Source: Liquorilactobacillus ghanensis DSM 18630 (GTDB lineage Bacteria; Bacillota; Bacilli; Lactobacillales; Lactobacillaceae). Taken from it: 50,028 bases of DNA. The DNA lies in contig NZ_AZGB01000016.1 in NCBI RefSeq assembly GCF_001435235.1, positions 400,459-450,486 of the forward strand, written 5' to 3'. The position numbers and the translations under genes were made by a program. Under the pieces are notes generated by a model, which saw only the letters and a program-made list of their open reading frames with translations, was not told where the DNA came from and searched no databases. Positions 42,518 through 50,028 of the stretch are shown here, one piece after another (positions within the stretch are counted from its first letter, which is position 1; each line of letters begins with the position of its first letter).

Positions 42518-43900
42518 TTAATATTGTTTTTTATCCGGTCGTTTAACTATAAAGATTAATGACATAATGCCTAGGAAAATGAATCCAATGATAACTGAGA
42601 TTCGCGTTTCCGGGTTAAAGAACATAAAAATCAAAGTTAAAAATAAACCCAATAATGCAAAATAATTGCTGAATGGTGATAGAGCTAATTTAAAAGGATG
42701 ATTTTGCAACTGGTCATGTTTTAACTGCCGGAATTTCAAATGACTTAAAAGAATTACAAACCAAGGCACCATTCCTGGCAGTACACTGGAACTATAGACT
42801 AGTACAAAGATATTTGCACTGCCCTTGACTAAATGCGGTAAAATTGCATTTAAAATCATTCCAATAAAAATACCAATAGATATTGTTAAAACAGCCAGTA
42901 CCGGGACACCACGATTGGAAAGTTTAGTGAATTTTTCACTGATCTCATGTTTTAACCCTAGACTGTACAACATGCGACTAGAACTGAAAATTCCTGAATT
43001 GCAACCAGACATGGCAGCCGTAACTAAGACAAAATTAATAATTCCAGCAGCTGCTGTAATTCCAACGCGAGCGAAAGTTTCAACAAATGGAGATCCAACT
43101 TGATCAAGTTTATCCCAAGGATAGATTGTTACGATTACAAAAATTGATCCGATATAAAACAATAAAATTCGACCGACAATTGATTTAATGGATTTAATAA
43201 TTGTTGGCTGTGGATTTTTGGCTTCACCAGCGGTAATACCGATAACTTCGATTCCTTGATAAGAGGCAATTACAATCGATAAGGCGAAGATGAACCCCTT
43301 AAAACCACCAGTAAAGAAGCCACCATGTGACCAAAGATTAGAGAACCCAATCGGCTGCCAATGATTACCAAGACCCAGTAAAATAACCATGACACCTAAG
43401 ATTAACATAAAAATGATGGTTAAGACCTTGATTAAAGCAAACCAGAACTCTAATTCACCATAGGCTTTAACTGAAACCAGGTTAGCAATACAAAGAGTAA
43501 TAACAATCACTGCTCCTGAGATCCAGTCAGGCAGATTAGGCCACCAATAATTTAAATATTGTCCTACCGCAATTACTTCACTGATACCGACAACCAGGTA
43601 TTGAAAAACATTGCTCCAAGCCGTTAGATAACCAACAATGGGATGCAAATATTCACTGCCGAACTTAGCAAAAGATCCAGTAGAAGGATCTAGGTACAGC
43701 ATTTCACCTAATGCGCGCATAACAATATAGAGGATTAAACCAGCTAAAGCATAATCCAGTAAAACTGAAGGCCCAGTCCATTTGATCGTTGAAGCTGACC
43801 CCATAAATAGACCAACACCGATTGTTCCTCCCAGAGCGATCATCTGCATTTGGCGTGATGAAAGATCACGATTAAGATTTTGATTTTCTTTTTCCTTCAT
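42518..43900 (-). CDS. Amino acid permease (APC superfamily, AAT type)
   Basis: This 460-residue polytopic transporter has about 12 spans. QMQMIALGGTIGVGLFMGSA is the family N-terminal signature, and RALGEMLYLDPSTGSFAKF is the second. The substrate cannot be fixed from the sequence. The T-box leader shows that its expression answers to the charging of one particular tRNA, so it imports that amino acid or a related one. AAGGAG precedes the ATG. Confidence 0.88.
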   Translation of the reverse strand: MKEKENQNLNRDLSSRQMQMIALGGTIGVGLFMGSASTIKWTGPSVLLDYALAGLILYIVMRALGEMLYLDPSTGSFAKFGSEYLHPIVGYLTAWSNVFQYLVVGISEVIAVGQYLNYWWPNLPDWISGAVIVITLCIANLVSVKAYGELEFWFALIKVLTIIFMLILGVMVILLGLGNHWQPIGFSNLWSHGGFFTGGFKGFIFALSIVIASYQGIEVIGITAGEAKNPQPTIIKSIKSIVGRILLFYIGSIFVIVTIYPWDKLDQVGSPFVETFARVGITAAAGIINFVLVTAAMSGCNSGIFSSSRMLYSLGLKHEISEKFTKLSNRGVPVLAVLTISIGIFIGMILNAILPHLVKGSANIFVLVYSSSVLPGMVPWFVILLSHLKFRQLKHDQLQNHPFKLALSPFSNYFALLGLFLTLIFMFFNPETRISVIIGFIFLGIMSLIFIVKRPDKKQY

Positions 43901-43929
43901 AAAGCAGCTCCTTGATTAATTTTAATAAT

Positions 43930-44175
43930 AAAAAAAGCCCCTGGAAAAATATTCCAGGGGCGCTGATAAGCGTGGTACCACCCATTTTTGATCAGCTATA
44001 AACTTGTTACTGATCACACTTAATTCCGATAACGGCTGCAGCCGGCATTTATTTCAGTAATCCCTAATCCAAATGCATCTCGAAAGTAGTATCTTGAAAG
44101 GATTTTTAATCAGCTTGCACCAACTCTGATCTCGCTTGAAAAATGATCTCTCAACACATGTCTTTCTCTAAAGCT
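43930..44175 (-). promoter_or_regulatory. T-box riboswitch in front of the amino acid permease
   Basis: On the minus strand, stem I can close between ATGTGTT (44153-44159) and GATGCAT, followed by GTTGGTGCAAGC. The T-box TGGGTGGTACCACGC lies at 43970-43984. A strong terminator (arms GCCCCTGGAA/TTCCAGGGGC, 43937-43961, then seven T) follows and would be prevented when uncharged tRNA binds. The specifier is in 44079-44093; candidate codons there include TAC, ACT and CTA, and the choice cannot be made by eye. Confidence 0.9.
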
Positions 44176-44307
44176 TATTCTTCAATTGTAATCAAACAAC
44201 CATTAAAAAACAAGTAGGATTATAAAAAAATCATAATTTAATTTGTAAAAGGATGATAAATGTTTAATAAACAAAGTTACTAAAATTTGCCAATCATTTT
44301 TTATAAA

Positions 44308-44344
44308 AAAGCGCTGATAATATTTAGAAGATTATCAGCGCTTT
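44308..44344 (-). terminator. Terminator of xfp
   Basis: A 14-bp stem (AAAGCGCTGATAAT with ATTATCAGCGCTTT) has a 9-nt loop. On the minus strand it is followed by TTTTTT. It is 43 bases after the xfp stop. Confidence 0.88.
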
Positions 44345-44386
44345 GAGTAATTAGGTAAATTTAAAAATTTGTCGTGTAACTTAGGA

Positions 44387-46756
44387 TTATTTTAGAGCTT
44401 CCCAATGCCAATTTTCTACTTCAGGCAGATCGGTTCCTTCGTCGCGGATGTATTGCCGATGTTTCGCAATTTTAGCATCCATTTTAGCAACTAGTTGCCC
44501 GTATTTAACAGCATTTGGTAACAGCTTGATTGCTGCTTTGACTAAATCGAAACGATCTAATTGATTCAAGACGCGCATGTCAAACGGAGTAGTGATATCA
44601 CCATTTTCACGATAGCCATGAATTGATAAATTATGATTATGACGATCAAAGAATAAGTCGCGGATCAAACCTTCATAACCATGAAAAGCAAAGATAATTG
44701 GTTTATCAACTGTAAAATAACTGTCAAATTCATCATCGCTTAACCCGCGGGGATCAAGTCGCTGACTACGTAATTTCAGAAGATCAACAACATTAATAAA
44801 GCGAATTTTTAATTCAGGAGCTGCCTGATGCAAAATAGAAATAGCAGCTAAACTCTCAAGATTAGGCTCAGTTCCAGCAGCAGCAATAACCAAATCCGGT
44901 TCAGCATGATCGTCGGTTGAAGCCCAGTCGATAATTTTAAGCCCATTGTCAACCAATTCTTGTGCTTCAGCCGCTGAATAAAACTGTGGCCGCGGGTGTT
45001 TTGAAGCAACGATTAAATTAATTTTTTCGCGGTCATTTAAAGTTTTAGCCATAACTGCCAGCAAACTATTGGCATCGGCTGGTAGATATTCACGAATATA
45101 TTCTGGTTTCTTATCGGCTAAGTGTCCCAAGATACCGGGATCCTGATGGGTATAACCATTATGATCTTGCTGGAATACAGTTGAAGCCGAGATAATATTC
45201 AGTGATGGAATGTCTGAACGCCAAGACTGTTCTTTAGCTTTGCGTAACCATTTGAAATGCTGAGTCAGCATTGAATCAACTACTCGCAAGAATGCTTCAT
45301 AACTGGCAAAAATTCCATGACGTCCGGTTAAAACGTATCCCTCTAACCAACCCTCAGCTTGATGTTCAGATAATTGTGAATCAATAACTCGACCCGCTGG
45401 TGCTAAAAACTCATCATTTGGTTCTTTGATTTGTTCCATCCATTGGCGTTCTGTAGACTCAAAGATTGGAGCCAAACGGTTAGACATAGTTTCATCAGGG
45501 CCAAAGAGGCGGAAATTCTTGTTAGTTGCATTTAATTTAAACGTATCTCGTAGATAAGTTCCCAAAACGGTCATATCTTGAGCTTCATTTTTACCGGGAA
45601 CCGCAGTATCAACTGCATATTTACGATAATCCGGCAAAATCAAGTCTTTAATTAATTTACCAGGATTGGTGTGCGGATTAGCTGCCATTCGTTGATCTCC
45701 TTGTGGAGCGACTGCCGCAATTTCTGGTTTTAAAGTTCCATTTTCATCAAAGAGTTCTTCAGGATGATAGCTTTGCAGCCAAGCAGTTAGAGCATCAGCA
45801 TGTTGCATATCATTGGCATCAACTGGAATTGGAATCTGATGAGCACGGAAGGATTTTTCGATCGGTTTGCCGTCCCATTCTTTTGGACCAGTCCAACCCT
45901 TAGGAGCGCGCAGAATAATCATTGGCCAAATTGGCAAGCTGCTGTCCTGATTTTCCCGAGCATTCTTTTGAATGCTCTTAATTTTTTCAATAGCTTGATC
46001 AACTGCTTGAGCCATTACGGGATGCATTTTAGCTGGATCGTCACCTTCAACAAATAATGGTTCCCAACCCAAACCTTCAAAATATTTTTGCAGTTGTTCG
46101 TCTGTTTCACGTGATAGAATTGTTGGATTCGAAATTTTAAAACCATTCAGGTTTAAAATCGGTAAAACAGCCCCATCGTTAATCGGATTAATGAATTTAT
46201 TGGATTGCCAAGAAGTTGCTAGTGGTCCTGTTTCAGCTTCACCATCACCAACCACCGTTGCTGCAATTAAATCAGGGTTGTCGAAAATAGCACCAGTTGC
46301 ATGTGAAATTGAATAACCAAGTTCACCGCCTTCATGAATTGAACCAGGGGTCTCTGGAGCAGCATGTGAGGCTACCCCGCCCGGAAATGAGAACTGCTTA
46401 AATAGTTTTTGCATACCTTGTTCATCTTGGGTAATTTGCGGATAAATCTCAGTATAACTGCCATCCAAGTATGAATTAGAAACCATCACCTGACCGCCAT
46501 GACCAGGACCTTCAATGTAAAACATATTCAGATTATATTTATTGATGGCCCGATTTAAATGTGCATAAATAAAGTTTTGACCAGCAATCGTGCCCCAATG
46601 GCCAATAGGTTTAACTTTAACATCATCAGCTACCAAGGGACGTTTTAATAGTGGATTGTTTTTTAAATAAAGCTGACCAACAGAAATATAGTTGGCAGCG
46701 CGCCAAAAAGCATCAACCTTCTTTAAGTACTCTGGGGATGAATAATCTTGGGTCAT
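44387..46756 (-). CDS. xfp: Xylulose-5-phosphate/fructose-6-phosphate phosphoketolase
   Basis: This 789-residue thiamine-diphosphate enzyme cleaves xylulose-5-phosphate (and perhaps fructose-6-phosphate) to acetyl-phosphate and a triose or tetrose phosphate. [53 protein letters not shown] and HKHPRP-like segments match the family. The length is typical. The ATG at 46756 is set by AAGGAGG upstream; an earlier in-frame ATG at 46777 lies before that site. It is a core enzyme of the lactobacillus pentose pathway, here with its own promoter and terminator. Confidence 0.96.
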   Translation of the reverse strand: MTQDYSSPEYLKKVDAFWRAANYISVGQLYLKNNPLLKRPLVADDVKVKPIGHWGTIAGQNFIYAHLNRAINKYNLNMFYIEGPGHGGQVMVSNSYLDGSYTEIYPQITQDEQGMQKLFKQFSFPGGVASHAAPETPGSIHEGGELGYSISHATGAIFDNPDLIAATVVGDGEAETGPLATSWQSNKFINPINDGAVLPILNLNGFKISNPTILSRETDEQLQKYFEGLGWEPLFVEGDDPAKMHPVMAQAVDQAIEKIKSIQKNARENQDSSLPIWPMIILRAPKGWTGPKEWDGKPIEKSFRAHQIPIPVDANDMQHADALTAWLQSYHPEELFDENGTLKPEIAAVAPQGDQRMAANPHTNPGKLIKDLILPDYRKYAVDTAVPGKNEAQDMTVLGTYLRDTFKLNATNKNFRLFGPDETMSNRLAPIFESTERQWMEQIKEPNDEFLAPAGRVIDSQLSEHQAEGWLEGYVLTGRHGIFASYEAFLRVVDSMLTQHFKWLRKAKEQSWRSDIPSLNIISASTVFQQDHNGYTHQDPGILGHLADKKPEYIREYLPADANSLLAVMAKTLNDREKINLIVASKHPRPQFYSAAEAQELVDNGLKIIDWASTDDHAEPDLVIAAAGTEPNLESLAAISILHQAAPELKIRFINVVDLLKLRSQRLDPRGLSDDEFDSYFTVDKPIIFAFHGYEGLIRDLFFDRHNHNLSIHGYRENGDITTPFDMRVLNQLDRFDLVKAAIKLLPNAVKYGQLVAKMDAKIAKHRQYIRDEGTDLPEVENWHWEALK

Positions 46757-46806
46757 AATTAATTGCCTCCTTAGCAATGTTCTAGGGATTAATTTTCTTC
46801 ATTTCC

Positions 46807-46834
46807 ATCATAACTTATCGGCATAAAAAGTCAA
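46807..46834 (-). promoter_or_regulatory. Promoter of xfp
   Basis: On the minus strand TTGACT (46829-46834) and TATGAT (46807-46812) are 16 bases apart, about 50 bases before the xfp start codon. Confidence 0.72.
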
Positions 46835-46880
46835 CTTATTTTTATTTTGGGACGTACCAATTTAAAGAAAAATAAAAAAG

Positions 46881-46903
46881 CTTTTTCTATCTGCAAGAAA
46901 AAG
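46881..46903 (-). terminator. Terminator of the GntR-family gene
   Basis: CTTTTTCT (46881-46888) pairs with AGAAAAAG (46896-46903), and on the minus strand a T run follows. It separates the regulator from xfp, so the two are not an operon. Confidence 0.7.
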
Positions 46904-46920
46904 TTGATTTAAGAGGAAAT

Positions 46921-47646
46921 TTAATTAACTGTGACAAAAGAATTGAATTTCAAATATTTATAGTGGAAACGCATTGTTGAAAATTCGAAAGGAGTACCAT
47001 TATCTAAAAAGAAAATTCCTTCCATAATGCCTGTCGGTTCGGTAGCTTTGAGTTGTAGCAATTGCTGATCTTCAGTTGTTGAAGGTTCAGCAAACACTGA
47101 CAAAAAAGATTTGGTAACGGCTAAATTATGTTCAGTTTGCAGATAATTGAAAATTGAACCAGAAATAATTTTTCGTGATAGTTCCGGAACGATTTTAATT
47201 GGAATATAGCCGGTTTCAATCATAAAGGGTTGTTGTCCAAAAGAACGCAGCCGCACAATTCGGTAGACGAAGTCATCTTTTTTCAAGAATAAGTCGCGTT
47301 GTAATTCAGGGGTAGGTTTTACAACTTGAAACTCTAATACTTTAATTTGAGGGCGTTTGCCATTCATCTTAAAATTATCAGTAACCCCCAAGTTGGAACT
47401 TTCCTCATAATTAAAAACAGATTCGTTTTTTAAATAGAGTGGATTGATGAAAGTGCCCGAGCCGCGTTTTTTAAAAATAATCCCATCATTAGCCATTCGA
47501 CTTAATGCACGTTTGATTGAACTACGGCTGACATGATAAGTTTCGCTTAAACTCCGCTCATCCGGCAAGCGGAGAGCAGGGAATTCACCCGCGAAAATTC
47601 TTTTTTTTAAATCAGTGATAATACGTTTATATACCAGTTGCGCCAT
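46921..47646 (-). CDS. GntR-family regulator (HutC subfamily, UTRA domain)
   Basis: This 241-residue regulator has an N-terminal winged helix at about 5-70 (LPDERSLSETYHVSRSSIKRALSRM). A UTRA effector domain (80-235; PFMIETGYIPIKIVPELS and the PTGIMEGIFFLDNGTPFEFS end) follows. HutC-type members bind phosphosugars or other small ligands. It lies upstream of xfp on the same strand and divergent from a LacI-type gene, so it may control either, which the sequence does not decide. Confidence 0.85.
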   Translation of the reverse strand: MAQLVYKRIITDLKKRIFAGEFPALRLPDERSLSETYHVSRSSIKRALSRMANDGIIFKKRGSGTFINPLYLKNESVFNYEESSNLGVTDNFKMNGKRPQIKVLEFQVVKPTPELQRDLFLKKDDFVYRIVRLRSFGQQPFMIETGYIPIKIVPELSRKIISGSIFNYLQTEHNLAVTKSFLSVFAEPSTTEDQQLLQLKATEPTGIMEGIFFLDNGTPFEFSTMRFHYKYLKFNSFVTVN

Positions 47647-48820
<1,174 letters not shown>

Positions 48821-49366
48821 TTTTATATTTTTCGAAATTTAATTTGCTTTGAGCAGTCTAATAAGTAATTGTAGTTGATAATATTTGGTAATTATATAAT
48901 CTTGATTCTCAGGTCATGAGAAAAGTCCTTTCTTTAAAGTTTAGGTACTTTAAGTTTGAGCTTTCTCAGGGCCTATTTTTTGTATACGCCAATGTGCTGT
49001 ATTTGGATTTAATTAGTTTTTCCTTTTTAATAGTAGCTAGTTTACCGACATTAATCTAATAGTTCATGATAAAATGTTGTTTTTGCTTAATGATATTTAT
49101 TTTGGAAATATCCATAGAGATATAATTCTTAGGCAAATAACAAACATTCACTTATTTTATTTAACAGAACAAAATTTCCTTTCACAAAAATATAATCCTT
49201 TCCTATAAACACTTCAAAAGATCATATAATTTAATTTTAAAAATACTTATTGAACAGAATAAATCCTAAATTGATCACAAATAAATCATTTAAAAATCGT
49301 TTTAAATTTTACTAAAATATGAGATAAAAAAGTGTGACGATATTCTTTATTTTTAGTAAAAAAGTG
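48821..49366. other. Intergenic region before the last GPH transporter
   Basis: AT-rich and without a gene. It contains the hairpin described at 48912-48981. Nothing else could be assigned in it. Confidence 0.4.
48912..48981 (+). terminator. Probable terminator after the LacI/GalR gene
   Basis: An outer stem between GGTCATGAGAAAAG and CTTTCTCAGGGCC has an inner perfect helix TTAAAGT/ACTTTAA. A TATTTTTTG run follows. The large size could also suit a structured leader, but no gene follows closely. Confidence 0.6.
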
Positions 49367-49414
49367 TTGTTTTTTTGCTGATATAGGATATAATAACAAT
49401 TGAAAGCGGCTACA
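49367..49414 (+). promoter_or_regulatory. Promoter and cre-like site of the last GPH transporter
   Basis: TTGTTT (49367-49372) and TATAAT (49389-49394) are 16 bases apart. TGAAAGCGGCTACA (49401-49414) just after the start point differs from the cre consensus at one position. A leader of about 180 bases follows. It contains two extra ribosome binding site-like stretches (around 49442 and 49482) without a convincing gene. Confidence 0.65.
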
Positions 49415-49577
49415 AAAAGAAAATAATGGTATTTATGTTCAAAAGGAGGGAAAAATAAAATTATTGATTTTTAATTATAAGGAGGCTTTTTATTAATTTT
49501 AGTAAATAAAATTACTACTTATTTTGTATTCGAACTATTAATTAGTTACTTATTGTAATAACGAGGTGGAATAGATA

Positions 49578-50028
49578 ATGCAAGAAAGAAAAGTTAAATT
49601 ACGTAATATTATTGGGTATGGAGCCACTGATGTTTTTGGAAATGGCGCACTTGCAGTTGTATCAACATGGATGTTGTTCTTTTACACTAGTTTTGGTGGA
49701 TTAACAGCAATTGAAGGTGGATCTATCTTAGCTATTGCTAGGGTATGTGACGCATTTATTAGTCCAATTATGGGATATTTTACTGATCATTTTGGGAATA
49801 CAAGGTTAGGAAAGAAATTTGGTCGACGTCGTTTTTTCCTTTTAGCAGGAATTCCATTGATGCTATTATATATTCTTCTTTGGATCCCGAAGGCTAATTT
49901 TTGGTATTATCTAGTTACTTACATTTTAATTGAAGCTTTAACTGCAATGGTTATGATTCCATATGAGACATTGGGAGTGTCAAGAAGTTTGTGTAAAAAG
50001 GGATTGCCCTTTCTCCATAAAATTAAAT
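49578..50028 (+). pseudogene. GPH-family symporter, N-terminal part, apparently interrupted
   Basis: The ATG at 49578 (ACGAGGTGG upstream) opens a GPH symporter. IIGYGATDVFGNGALAV, TRLGKKFGRRRFFLL and VMIPYETL match the first GPH gene of this window closely. After ETL at 49973 the expected conserved loop (S/T-E-M...ERTKLS) is absent. The remaining bases read without homology to the family. The frame is open to the window edge. Either an insertion sequence has landed here or the contig end is misassembled. Confidence 0.7.
49974..50028. mobile_element. Possible end of an insertion sequence
   Basis: Where the transporter homology stops, the sequence changes to GGAGTGTCAAGAAGTTTGTG and a following run of A. 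This resembles the outer end of an IS256/mutator-type element by general appearance only. No transposase is visible, because the window ends 50 bases later. This call rests on the break in homology, not on a recognised element. Confidence 0.35.

Noticed and set aside
49430-49465. Short leader peptide ORF (ATG 49436 to TAA) before the last GPH gene
   Set aside because: Seven codons made largely of the ribosome binding site-like sequence itself, with no ribosome binding site of its own.

Overview
The window looks like the chromosome or a large contig of an AT-rich, low-GC Gram-positive bacterium of the Lactobacillaceae. The evidence is a single xfp phosphoketolase, several GPH-family sugar/cation symporters, CcpA-type cre sites placed on promoters, a T-box leader and strong AGGAGG ribosome binding sites. 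The species cannot be named from the sequence alone. The window seems to end inside a transporter gene that is interrupted by foreign sequence, possibly the end of an insertion sequence.

Layout. (1) 1-11210 is a hexuronate catabolism region: the end of kduD, kdgK-kdgA, a LacI-type regulator, uxaB-uxaA-uxaC, an unexpected condensation-fold acyltransferase, a LacX-like mutarotase and a second kdgK. Together these convert D-galacturonate (and the product of unsaturated uronates) through 2-keto-3-deoxygluconate to pyruvate and glyceraldehyde-3-phosphate. (2) 11366-17880 holds an intracellular GH78 alpha-L-rhamnosidase and two GPH transporters. The rhamnosidase and the first transporter diverge from mirror-image promoters that both carry a cre site in the -35/-10 spacer. 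(3) 18713-22157 is a compact cell-surface polysaccharide operon: a membrane protein with a degenerate GGDEF domain, a 46-residue membrane peptide, a processive GT2 synthase and a BcsZ-like GH8 hydrolase. (4) 22244-42377 is a bacterial microcompartment island built around a B12-independent glycyl-radical diol dehydratase. It has the activase, five shell proteins, PduL, PduP, PduQ, an acetate/propionate kinase, an EutJ-like chaperone, a PduM-like protein and a glycerol/diol facilitator. It also carries its own pyruvate:ferredoxin oxidoreductase (divergent), its own S-adenosylmethionine synthetase and a PocR-type sensor with an AraC-type partner. (5) 42518-48820 is ordinary lactobacillus chromosome: a T-box-controlled amino acid permease, xfp, a GntR regulator and a LacI regulator. 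(6) 49578-50028 is the start of a third GPH transporter that appears interrupted.

How it fits together. Rhamnosidase, galacturonate enzymes and a 1,2-propanediol microcompartment side by side suggest use of rhamnogalacturonan-type pectin fragments or rhamnosides. Galacturonate would go through Uxa/Kdg. Rhamnose, through lactaldehyde, would give 1,2-propanediol, which the microcompartment would dismutate to propanol and propionate with ATP from the kinase. The rhamnose-to-lactaldehyde genes themselves are not in the window. The most unusual part is the microcompartment island. It seems to bring both consumables of the radical-SAM activase (reductant from NifJ, SAM from MetK). It is also run by a sensor/regulator pair in which both the phosphoacceptor histidine and the receiver aspartate appear to be replaced.
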